From: Saprolegnia diclina VS20
Lineage: Eukaryota; Oomycota; Saprolegniomycetes; Saprolegniales; Saprolegniaceae
Assembly: GCF_000281045.1 (NCBI RefSeq)
Contig: NW_008246092.1
Location: 208,853 to 272,852, forward strand
Length of the DNA stretch: 64,000 nt
Direction: 5' to 3'
Shown: positions 1-8,318 of the stretch, one piece after another
Numbering within the stretch: the stretch's first letter is position 1
How the letters are laid out: each line of letters starts with the position of its first letter
Notes under the pieces: model-generated
The model's database searches: none
What the model saw: the letters and a program-made list of their open reading frames with translations, nothing else
Told to the model about the DNA's origin: nothing
Program-made: the position numbers and the translations under genes

Positions 1-361
1 ATCCAAGCTTGAAGCGACGTCGCTCGCAGACGTATACAAGGTCGCTCTGCTCCTCTAGGAAGCTTCTAGAACGACCAGCACTGCCACGTTTCCACAAACG
101 CTCCGACAGCCAGAATGATCGACGCAGAGTCGGGAGCCAGGATACTGCAGGCACGGGTCGCGGTCAAATGGAGCAGCGTCGTTTGTTCGAATAGTTCTAG
201 TGCACTGCACACCAATTTCATTCTCCTCACAGCCCCATTCATGTGCAGGAAACCGCGCTTAGATAGATTGATAGATAGATTGATAGAGGGATCCATAGAT
301 ATAGATAGACACAACATATATTTGCGTGCGTTAGCATTGCAATTTGATCCCGCAAAACCCG
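1..361. other. left-edge non-coding stretch with a GATA-type simple repeat
   Basis: No convincing gene is visible before the first dehydrogenase. Positions 261-310 hold an imperfect GATA/GATT simple repeat interrupted by a GGATCC. Short open frames at the edge could be the tail of a gene lying outside the window, but nothing identifies one. The stretch also holds the 3' flank of the minus-strand dehydrogenase that ends at 362. Confidence 0.4.
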
Positions 362-1414
362 CTAGTTTTGGAGGACGATGCGGAAGCGGACATCGCCTGC
401 ACGGACCTTCTTCAAGGCAGCCGACGCTTCGGCCATGGGCATCACCTGCACGATCGAGCGCACGTTCTTCTCGACGGCAAACTGCAGCATCTCTTCGATC
501 GTCTCGGGCGACCCGATGAGCGACCCGACAAACGTGATCTGACGCGGCACGACCGAGAACGCCATGAACGAAATCGGCTTCTCCGGGAGACCCACGAGGA
601 TAAACTTGCCTTCCGTCGCCACGAGGTTGAAGAGGAAGTTCCAGTCCGTCTTGTCACCGTACGACGTGCACAGCAAAATGTCAAACGACTGCGCCGCCGC
701 CTTGACGGCCTCCGGGTCGCTGTAGTTGAGGTAGTGGTGCGCGCCGAGCACGTTCTTGCACTCGGCTTCCTTGGCCGCCGACGACGAGAGCGCCGTGACC
801 TCGGCACCGAGTGCGACAGCCCACTGAATACCGAGGTGACCGAGACCGCCGATACCGAGAACCGCAACCTTCTTGCCAGGACCCGCGCCGTGGGCCTTGA
901 GCGGCGAGTACGTCGTGACACCCGCGCACATCATGGGCGCCGCCGACTCGGACGGGAGGCCAGCCGGGATCGGAAACACAAACTTGGCGTGGCACCGGTA
1001 GTAGTCGGCGTACCCGCCCTGGGTCACGTACCCCGCCTTGTTGGTACTGCCGTACGTCCAGAGCATTTCGGGACAGAGCTGCTCCTTGTTCTTGTCGCAC
1101 TGCGCGCAGTTGAGGCAGCTCTCGCACTGGGCGCCGACCCCGACACGCATGCCAATGGCAAACTTGGTCTTGTCGACCTTGGAGCCGATGCGGACGACGT
1201 GGCCGACGATCTCGTGGCCGACGACGAGCGGGTAGTCGATTTCACCCCAGCCGCCCGAGATCGTGTGCAGGTCCGAGCCGCAGATGCCGCAGTGGGTCAC
1301 CTTGACTTCAATGTCGTACTCTTCGTCGAACGGCTTGGCCGCATACGAATGCGGCTTGACGTCGAGGCCGGGCTCATGCGCGGCTTGACCGCGGTAGATG
1401 TCGTTGGAGGCCAT
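362..1414 (-). CDS. zinc-dependent alcohol dehydrogenase (cinnamyl-alcohol-dehydrogenase-like), copy 1
   Basis: Intronless 350-residue medium-chain dehydrogenase that should interconvert aldehydes and alcohols with NADP(H) in the cytosol. The catalytic zinc region shows THCGICGSDLH near residue 40 and GHEIVGHV near residue 70. The structural zinc loop has four cysteines in CESCLNCAQCDKNKEQLC, and the nucleotide-binding turn is GIGGLGHLGIQ. The frame stays open upstream of the chosen ATG (1414), but that ATG matches the start of the paralogue at 2612-3664, and the two 5' flanks are unrelated. The protein differs from the paralogue at about 11 positions, seven of them in the last 25 or so residues. 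The substrate cannot be read from sequence. The paralogues lie head to head with about 1.2 kb between them. Confidence 0.93.
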   Translation of the reverse strand: MASNDIYRGQAAHEPGLDVKPHSYAAKPFDEEYDIEVKVTHCGICGSDLHTISGGWGEIDYPLVVGHEIVGHVVRIGSKVDKTKFAIGMRVGVGAQCESCLNCAQCDKNKEQLCPEMLWTYGSTNKAGYVTQGGYADYYRCHAKFVFPIPAGLPSESAAPMMCAGVTTYSPLKAHGAGPGKKVAVLGIGGLGHLGIQWAVALGAEVTALSSSAAKEAECKNVLGAHHYLNYSDPEAVKAAAQSFDILLCTSYGDKTDWNFLFNLVATEGKFILVGLPEKPISFMAFSVVPRQITFVGSLIGSPETIEEMLQFAVEKNVRSIVQVMPMAEASAALKKVRAGDVRFRIVLQN

Positions 1415-2611
1415 TGTGGGTGCTGCTGACGAAGTTCGAATATGACGGGAAAGGGACTTACTTGTTGAAGCCTTGCTGAGTTCTTGAAGCGGCGATTGGT
1501 CCAACGGTGAGTACAACGCCGCGGCGGACGAATCACGACCGCGCGCGAGATAGGCGATCGAGAAACGCATCACGTCGTTGGCAGCGTATCTTGGCGCCGA
1601 GCAGCCACTCAAGTCGGCTGCAATGCATTTACGTGTACATGCACCCACGTGCTCGCCTTGGGTGGCAAGAATGGTGTCTTTCTAATCTTCGAGACGGAAT
1701 GGACACCGACCGTCCGACACTGCGCTGAGGTCCGACTTGGGTGTGCGAGGGAAGGGGAAACTTGCGATTTCAGGAGGTAGAGATGGAGCGTGCGGCGATC
1801 TTGAATACAAGTTGGGGCGTTGCAGGGTCAATGGGCGTGAAGGGACGAGGTGAAACGTCGTACCTTGCATGCAGCGGCTCCGTTGAGGTTGTCTCCGTGG
1901 GTGGGTGCGCGTGGCGTTCGCGTTGGCTGCACAAAGTCCGGTATTCTTGCTGCTCGGAATTATTGAGGCGTGGATGACGTGCACGCTGTGAGAGCCGCTC
2001 GTTTCACTTCGTTCAAAAGGAGCGTACTGTACGCGACAATCCCTTCTCACTTGGCAAAGCGCAGGCGGGCTTTCTCTGTCGACAGAAAATGTACAAAGTT
2101 GTTCGTAAAGCTCGCGTCTACTAGTAGCATCATTAGCCAACGTGCGCAATAAGACGGCGTTTCTTACTCCGACACGGTCCGCCTCGGAGCACGACGACCG
2201 CGGCCACCAATTCGTTGCCATCGTATCAAGGCTGGAAAACATGTGATTCGGATCTGAAGCCGCTGTGGTTCGCGAGCCTCGAGCCTCGGTCCAACTGGGT
2301 CCAACTCATTTGGGTCCACCCCAAAATATATAAAACAATTGTTTAAAACACTGTTTTCTTCCCTTGGTCCACCAGTACGCGGTGTTTCTCGCATATTCCG
2401 AGGATCTTTCCTTCGTTAATCAGGCGCATGGACTCATCAGCACTCGTACTAATCATGTATCGCAGTTATAATCGCAGACGTACGTACACGCAAGCCTCCA
2501 TCATGGCCCGCCATCTTGCGCTGAAGACGCTTCCTGAATTCGAGACCACGGTTTCTTCGTGCCCGCCATCCTTTTCATTTTCAAATTAGCTCTCCAGCAA
2601 CAACAACAACT
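1415..2611. promoter_or_regulatory. intergenic region between the divergent dehydrogenases
   Basis: This 1.2-kb spacer must hold both promoters. There is no inverted homology between the two 5' flanks, so the duplicated sequence is confined to the coding regions. Around 2280-2370 a GGGTCCA-type motif is repeated several times next to an AT-rich patch (AAAATATATAAAACAATTGTTTAAAACA), which may be a degraded mobile-element end or a promoter region. No open frame here looks like a gene. Confidence 0.4.
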
Positions 2612-3664
2612 ATGGCCTCCAACGACATCTACCACGGTCAAGCCGCGCACGAGCCCGGCCTCGACGTCAAGCCGCATTCGTATGCGGCCAAGCCGTTCGA
2701 CGAAGAGTACGACATTGAAGTCAAGGTGACCCACTGCGGCATCTGCGGCTCGGACCTGCACACAATCTCGGGCGGCTGGGGCGAAATCAACTACCCGCTC
2801 GTCGTCGGCCATGAGATCGTCGGCCACGTCGTCCGCATCGGCTCCAAGGTCGACAAGACCAAGTTTGCCATTGGCACGCGCGTCGGCGTCGGCGCCCAGT
2901 GCGAGAGCTGCCTCAACTGCGCGCAGTGCGACAAGAACAAGGAGCAGCTCTGCCCCGAAATGCTCTGGACGTACGGCAGTACCAACAAGGCGGGGTACGT
3001 GACCCAGGGCGGGTACGCCGACTACTACCGGTGCCACGCCAAGTTTGTGTTTCCGATCCCGGCTGGCCTCCCGTCCGAGTCGGCGGCGCCCATGATGTGC
3101 GCGGGTGTCACGACGTACTCGCCGCTCAAGGCCCACGGCGCGGGTCCTGGCAAGAAGGTCGCGGTTCTCGGTATCGGCGGTCTCGGCCACCTCGGTATTC
3201 AGTGGGCCGTCGCACTCGGTGCCGAGGTCACGGCGCTCTCGTCGTCGGCGGCCAAGGAAGCCGAGTGCAAGAACGTGCTCGGCGCGCACCACTACCTCAA
3301 CTACAGCGACCCGGAGGCCGTCAAGGCGGCGGCGCAGTCGTTTGACATTTTGCTGTGCACGTCGTACGGCGACAAGACGAACTGGAACTTCCTCTTCAAC
3401 CTCGTGGCGACGGAAGGCAAGTTTATCCTCGTGGGTCTCCCGGAGAAGCCGATTTCGTTCATGGCGTTCTCGGTCGTGCCGCGTCAGATCACGTTTGTCG
3501 GGTCGCTCATCGGGTCGCCCGAGACGATCGAAGAGATGCTGCAGTTTGCCGTCGAGAAGAACGTGCGCTCGATCGTGCAGGTGATGCCCATGGCCGAGGC
3601 CGCCACGGCGCTCCACAAGGTGCACAATGGTGACGCGCGTTTCCGCATCGTGCTTGAAAACTAA
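2612..3664 (+). CDS. zinc-dependent alcohol dehydrogenase (cinnamyl-alcohol-dehydrogenase-like), copy 2
   Basis: Intronless, 350 residues, same length and domain order as the copy at 362-1414: catalytic zinc region (THCGICGSDLH, GHEIVG), four-cysteine structural zinc loop, GIGGLGHLGIQ coenzyme turn, then a triple-serine stretch of the kind found in NADP-preferring relatives. Nucleotide identity to copy 1 is very high, including silent sites, from the ATG to the codons for VMPMAEA. It then drops abruptly over roughly the last 70 nt. This suggests a recent duplication or ongoing gene conversion that stops near 3598. The ATG follows a CAACAACAACAACT leader. Confidence 0.94.
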   Translation: MASNDIYHGQAAHEPGLDVKPHSYAAKPFDEEYDIEVKVTHCGICGSDLHTISGGWGEINYPLVVGHEIVGHVVRIGSKVDKTKFAIGTRVGVGAQCESCLNCAQCDKNKEQLCPEMLWTYGSTNKAGYVTQGGYADYYRCHAKFVFPIPAGLPSESAAPMMCAGVTTYSPLKAHGAGPGKKVAVLGIGGLGHLGIQWAVALGAEVTALSSSAAKEAECKNVLGAHHYLNYSDPEAVKAAAQSFDILLCTSYGDKTNWNFLFNLVATEGKFILVGLPEKPISFMAFSVVPRQITFVGSLIGSPETIEEMLQFAVEKNVRSIVQVMPMAEAATALHKVHNGDARFRIVLEN

Positions 3665-4531
3665 GCGCAGCTAATGCACGCATGTATTACTATCATCTAT
3701 TGCTCTTGATCCTCGTCTGGGAGCAGCGATAGGGAGTAACACGAGTGGGTGTCGAGTCGCGTGCGAAAGCGTTCAGAAAATGGCGTCATAGCTGCTTCAT
3801 GCAAACGCCCACGAGCCTATGATCTTGCCACGTCATTCTCAACGTGCTCAATTAGTGGCAAGAGCCGGGCATACGTGGATCCTTCATTTTCTCCGGCAAT
3901 GAGCTCGAGCCTTGGGCTGCGTGTTGCCATTCGCCACAAGAAATATATCTACCTTGCATGACAGCCTCGCTCAGGAATATGCAACGTGCTTGTCAGCACG
4001 CTTGCGACTTCAGTTACGTCTCCAACGTCGTTCGAGTTTATGGCACAGCGCGTGCTTTGCACACATCAAACCTCCCAACTCTAGGTACGCCAGGCGGCAA
4101 ACGAACTCGCTGTTTACAAACCATGGCGTATCCATGGAAATCTCGTCGAGCCATGTAATAGTAGAGCTGTACAGTACAAGTGCAAGCCTGGCTCGTCGCG
4201 TGATCCCAAACAATCGAGCTGGTAAAGCTAAGCACTGCAGCTCACGCACGGTACTCCTTTGCAGCTTTGCATAGGAGCATAGGAGCATAGGAGCATAGGA
4301 GCATAGGAGCATAGGAGCATAGGAGCATAGGAGCATAGGTTGGCGCCGAATTCTGGTTTGATAGTGCTGCGGATGTCAAGCGCGCGCCTGCAAGGCGAGG
4401 CGTGCGCAATGCATTTCAGCGCGCAGCGCGGGTGAATCCGCCGAATTCCGGATAAGATAAGGTGTATCCGGTATTCCGTTTGCGAAGCGCTGCATTCTGC
4501 GATCTGCCACGGGAAAGGGAAGCGACGAACG
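3665..4531. other. intergenic stretch before the TEN1-like gene
   Basis: No open frame here looks coding. It contains an 8-bp tandem array (annotated separately) and, at 4446-4474, TTCCGGATA and TATCCGGTAT, copies of the motif seen upstream of several other genes in the window. Confidence 0.4.
4269..4339. repeat. 8-bp tandem repeat, unit ATAGGAGC
   Basis: About 8.6 perfect copies of the octamer ATAGGAGC lie head to tail with no visible interruption. Because 8 is not a multiple of 3, it is unlikely to be coding. It sits about 190 bp upstream of the TEN1-like start codon. Perfect copies suggest recent slippage and length variation between strains. Confidence 0.9.
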
Positions 4532-4971
4532 ATGCTGGCCGCGGGAGAGATCTGCCAAATCGAAGAGATCCTGCGGGACAACATGAGCAACCGCTCCGTG
4601 CGGGTGACGGGAAGGTAGCGTCCATGAGGCTGCTCGAGGAAGAGGTGTGACGATGGAGGTAGACTCGATGCATTTGACGCAGCCACCGCGACCGCGTCCA
4701 TCTCGTTCCAGAGCGCCGCCATGAAGGTCGCGACGGACCAGCTCGTCAACGTCGACCTTACGATCGGGTCGCTGTATCAGTTCATCGGCGAGACGTACCT
4801 CCACAACGTACGCGATGTGCATTGACAGTACAGGCTGCTCATGGAAGCGTGTAGGGCGAACTGCGACTCCGAGCACGGGTCGGCCGCAACGTGGACGGCA
4901 TCGACGTGCAGATGTTTCTCGATGCGTTGAAGCTCCGACGCGAGTTCCTCAAGACGACGATGGCCGCGTAA
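4532..4971 (+). CDS. TEN1: TEN1-like subunit of the CST telomere-capping complex
   Basis: Three predicted exons (4532-4614, 4663-4807, 4855-4971; introns of 48 and 47 nt ending GTAG) join in phase to give 114 residues, close to the 123 of human TEN1. TEN1 is a small OB-fold protein that binds STN1 in the CST complex, which caps telomeres and helps fill in the lagging strand. Matches seen by eye to the animal protein: VRVTGRLDAFD against LRTFGRLCLYD, the IGSLYQFIGE strand against VGSLYIVLGE, and RVGRNVDGIDVQMFLDAL against RVLTCVEGMNLPLLEQAI. The introns fall where the alignment would otherwise break. The gene converges on SLBP with only 65 bp between stop codons. The call rests on manual alignment of a short, fast-evolving family. 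Confidence 0.7.
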
Positions 4972-5036
4972 CATGATACGTCCAAGACGACGTCCTCCTC
5001 CTTATCATAACGAATGCATATAGTGGTGCTTTATCT

Positions 5037-5800
5037 TTATAGCAAGTCGTCTTCGTCCATGTCGTCGACGGGAGCAGCAGTCTCATCCTTGAAGTCGTCA
5101 AACAGCGATGCGTCGCCGACCTTGGGCTTGCATGGCTCCGTTGTGGGTACGACCGTCGGCAGTGGTGCCGAAAGGACGGTCGCTGCCGGCGCTACCGGTA
5201 CCTCCGGCGTCTCGGGATCCCAAAAGTGCAGCGCCGAGCGCCATACACGCACGCGCCCATCCCACATGCGCTTGCTAATCGCTTGCGTCTTGTCCGGCGT
5301 CGACGGGTGCAAGCCTTGCTTGCGCTCGCTCCTAGCACACGAGCGGCATGGGTACACGCGGAAGACGATCGACCGGCGTAATGCACGCAGTACCTTGGGA
5401 CTAATTGGGTGTACCGATCGTACCCGATCGTGTTCTTCCCAAAGTCGATCTGCTTCTGGCGCTGCGCGAGCTTGTGCGGGTCCGTCTCGCGCTGAAACAT
5501 TTGATTCTTCTCCAAGCGCGGCGCAGCATCACGCGGCGCGGGCGGCGTCGAGGCCGATGCAGCTGGACGCGCCTCCACGGGCGTACTGCGCTCGGCCTCA
5601 GTCTGGCGCGATGCGGGTGGCGGGCTTGGTCGACGTGGCGGGCTTGATCTCCGTGGCGGGCTCTGCAGCCGGTTCCGTGTCGGGCTGCGGGACCGTCTAC
5701 GTGGCGGGCTACGCGATCGCCTCCGCTGCGGGCTCCGAGACCGCGTCCGGCGGCGCTTGTCGCGCTCGGCGCTGCGCCGGTCGTCGCCACGGCGCTTCAT
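5037..5800 (-). CDS. SLBP: histone mRNA stem-loop binding protein
   Basis: Two exons (5800-5394 and 5331-5037) are separated by a 62-nt intron (5332-5393) that cuts the RNA-binding domain. SLBP binds the stem-loop at the 3' end of replication-dependent histone mRNAs and directs their processing and translation. The domain is clear: [20 protein letters not shown], then VPR, then [17 protein letters not shown] and ending [10 protein letters not shown], as in the animal family, including the TP-rich loop. The first 60 residues are packed with SRSP/RSPP-type arginine-serine repeats, and the C-terminus is acidic (DDMDEDDLL). The RS tail is unusual and suggests a link to the splicing or processing machinery; that part is inference. 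Confidence 0.92.
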
Positions 5801-6015
5801 CTCTCAAAATGGAGGGAAAAGGCTCCATCGTACAGAAATAGTGTGCTATGTTCCGCAGGCGCCCTGGCGAAGCAATCTTGAAGTACGCGGAATGGTGTAT
5901 GAATTATATCTCGCTATTTGTAGAAGGAATACACTAAAAAGAGGTAGTCCAGACCACACCAATCGTGCTTGCTGGAACTGCAGCAGGTATTGAGCGTCAA
6001 GCAGTTGAGAGCAGC

Positions 6016-7348
6016 ATGAGCGCGTACGAAGACGAGCGCGCTGCGCGCATCGCGCGGAACAAGCAGATGCTACTTTCGCTGGGCATCGACAAGAAGATCA
6101 TCTCGCCCAAGAAGCGTGCGTGGGCACGTCAGAAGCCAACTGGCCCGCCCCGCCGGTCGAGCCGCGTCGAGGTGGCCGAGAAAGCCAAGGCCCACGCCGT
6201 GCTCCAAGATCGCTACGAAGCTGCGCTGCTCGCAAAGGAATCGATGTCGGAGCATTCGCGCCGGTACCGAGCCGCAGAGCGCTACGTCGAGGAGCTCAAG
6301 CACGAGGTGCGTCTTGCCGTTGTATGCAACAACAACACCAGGCTAGCAACACATTGTAGCTGGCCACCTTTGACACTAGCTATACGCGCTCCACGTCGCC
6401 GCCACCGGCCAAGAAGGCCAAGGCCAATACGACTGTCATTTCCGACTCGAGCGACGATGACGAGAGTGCGATCTCAATCAGCGACAACAGCGACCACAAC
6501 CAGAGCGACGACGAGAGTGAGGTCGAGGTGTATGTTCCGACCAAGCGCCGGAAGCTGCCGCCTGTAAACTACTAGCACGTAACTCGTAACACGCTCAAGG
6601 CGTGCATGGTCTAGGCCGACGACGTGCTCCAGAACGTGCCCGTGCTAGACATGATCATCCCGAGCAAGGGCCAGACCAAGTCGGTAAAGGAAGTGGCGCT
6701 GACGCTTCCGGACGACAAGCATGTGGGGTGCGCGCTCGCACCGCGCGGGAAGAAGCCGCTGCTCGCGTGGCTCTGTCCTGGGTACACGCCCACGTTCTCG
6801 CTCATGGACGGCCATCAAGTGCTGCTGAACGGCATGGTGCTCTTTATGAACGTCGACATGGACGATCGGTACGCAGCCCCATGGATGCTATGTGTTTGGC
6901 ACTACTGTGGTATGGCATTTAGCTACGTCAACATCTTTGCCAAGAACGAGACGACCAACGCCATTACGGTCACGTGGTTCGCGCGGGTACGTTGTGGTCT
7001 CGTGTTGGTCCATATATGGCAGCGGACGACCCTATGCGCTAGAAATCGATCCATACGAACCACGTCGTCGCCCAGCAGCTCATCCACGGCGTCCAAGCCG
7101 ACGCCACGAGCGAGCTCCAGACGCACACCAAACCGACCCTTCTCTTCTTTCGCTTCCACCCCGAGGTACGAGGATTCTTGGCTGAGACCAATCAAGACAG
7201 ATTGATGTGGCTGTAGGGCTCGTACATATACGCCGGGCGGCTCGCCTACGTCGGTCACAAGGGCGACGCCCCGATCCAGTTTGAGTTTGAGCTTCAGGAT
7301 GCTGCGCACCTCTGCGACGACCTCGTCAAGCTTATGCTTGGCTCCTAG
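6016..7348 (+). CDS. nuclear-type protein with a C-terminal DUF3427/EVE-like domain, function unknown
   Basis: Six exons are predicted (6016-6306, 6360-6563, 6615-6868, 6923-6986, 7043-7165, 7217-7348), giving 355 residues. The N-terminus has a YEDERAARIARNKQMLLSLGI helix, a type seen in chromatin-associated proteins, then basic and acidic serine-rich linkers with a KRRK cluster, suggesting a nuclear location. The C-terminal 200 residues form a compact domain with VTWFAR, then TLLFFRFHPEGSYIYAGRL and an FEFEL strand. This layout recalls the DUF3427/SRA-EVE group of nucleic-acid readers, but the resemblance is by eye only. Intron ends GTAG/CTAG/TTAG and conserved phase support one gene. No catalytic residues are recognised. 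Confidence 0.7.
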
Positions 7349-7482
7349 CTGTTTCTTTTGTCGCTGAACTCAATTGAATGCACGTGTATGTACTTGGTTC
7401 AGCACGATAGGCGCTGGTTGGGTCGAAGACGTGTATCAAAAGTGGTTGAGGAGCCTTGGCCCAAAGTGCTAGCACAATACGT

Positions 7483-7919
7483 TTATCGCGAGGCTTGGGC
7501 GGCAGCGGCGCCGGCGCCCTCGGCCGCGTTCTTCTGCATCTGCATCTGGATCGCGGCAATGTTCTGGCGGATCTTGACGGCTTCGTCTTCCTTGGCCTGG
7601 AGCTTCTTCTCGACCTTCTCCATCTCGTTCTGGATGAACTCAAGGCGCTTCGCGACGTTGGACTTGGCCTCCGACGTGTCCTGCTTGAGCAAGACAGGGC
7701 CCACGAGCTTGAAGACCTTGGCGTTGTCCGCGAGCAGGTCCAGCTCCTGCTTGACCATGCTGTTCTCGTTCTGCTGCTGCGCGTAGAGCTGGCGCTGGTT
7801 GGCCAGCACCGTCACCTAGCCACAGTAACTATGAGATGGCGCGAACAGCGGCAACGGACCTCTTCCTGGAGCGCGCGGTAGGCCGCCATCTCCGCATCCG
7901 CTCGTTGTGCCAACGCCAT
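7483..7919 (-). CDS. PFDN6: prefoldin subunit 6
   Basis: Two exons (7919-7860 and 7815-7483) with a 44-nt intron give 130 residues, against about 129 in animals. Prefoldin is a cytosolic hexamer that passes nascent actin and tubulin to the CCT chaperonin; subunit 6 is a beta-class member. The two coiled-coil helices flank the hairpin VFKLVGPVLLKQDTSEAKSN, followed by VAKRLEFIQNEM, both diagnostic of subunit 6. The short first exon (MALAQRADAEMAAYRALQEE) supplies the start of the first helix and joins in phase 0. Confidence 0.93.
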
Positions 7920-8318
7920 TCTTTTCGCTTGTTGCCAGCAACGCAGCGGAATATTATTTCACATGTTATTTATTGTGAAATATTTAAATATCCATACAAA
8001 TGCCAAGTGCAACGGCATGCCATGTCATAAAAAAGCCATGACAATGTACTTGGACAAGGGAATTCGTCTTGTAAATAGTATGACGAAATAAATAGTGTAA
8101 AGTGAGCTGTGGCGTCCTGTCGAGCAAAGACGCTTGTCGCGCAATGTGCGTGCAGTTGATGCATATCTTTAGGTGGTTGCTTGGCGTGTCCGTTGCGAGC
8201 GACGAGTTTTAATCTGTGGACGAGCAGCACCGCGCACCACCAGACAAAGTACCGATATAGTGTGAGAGACACATCATCCGGATGTTAACCGGCATCTGAC
8301 GCGTAGCAGCAAGATTTT
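7920..8318. promoter_or_regulatory. divergent promoter region of PFDN6 and GAA1
   Basis: A 399-bp AT-richer spacer between two divergent start codons. At 8275-8284 lies the palindrome CATCCGGATG, 35 bp before the GAA1 ATG, a copy of the motif repeated upstream of other genes in the window. No coding potential was seen. Confidence 0.45.

Noticed and set aside
344-1429. Long plus-strand frame opposite dehydrogenase copy 1 (and the mirror frame at 2501-3625).
   Set aside because: Antisense shadow of a clearly homologous gene; arginine/valine-rich text with no motif, produced by GC-ending codons.
2280-2370. Repeated GGGTCCA words beside an AT-rich patch, considered as a transposon end.
   Set aside because: No transposase frame, no clear terminal inverted repeat or target-site duplication found.
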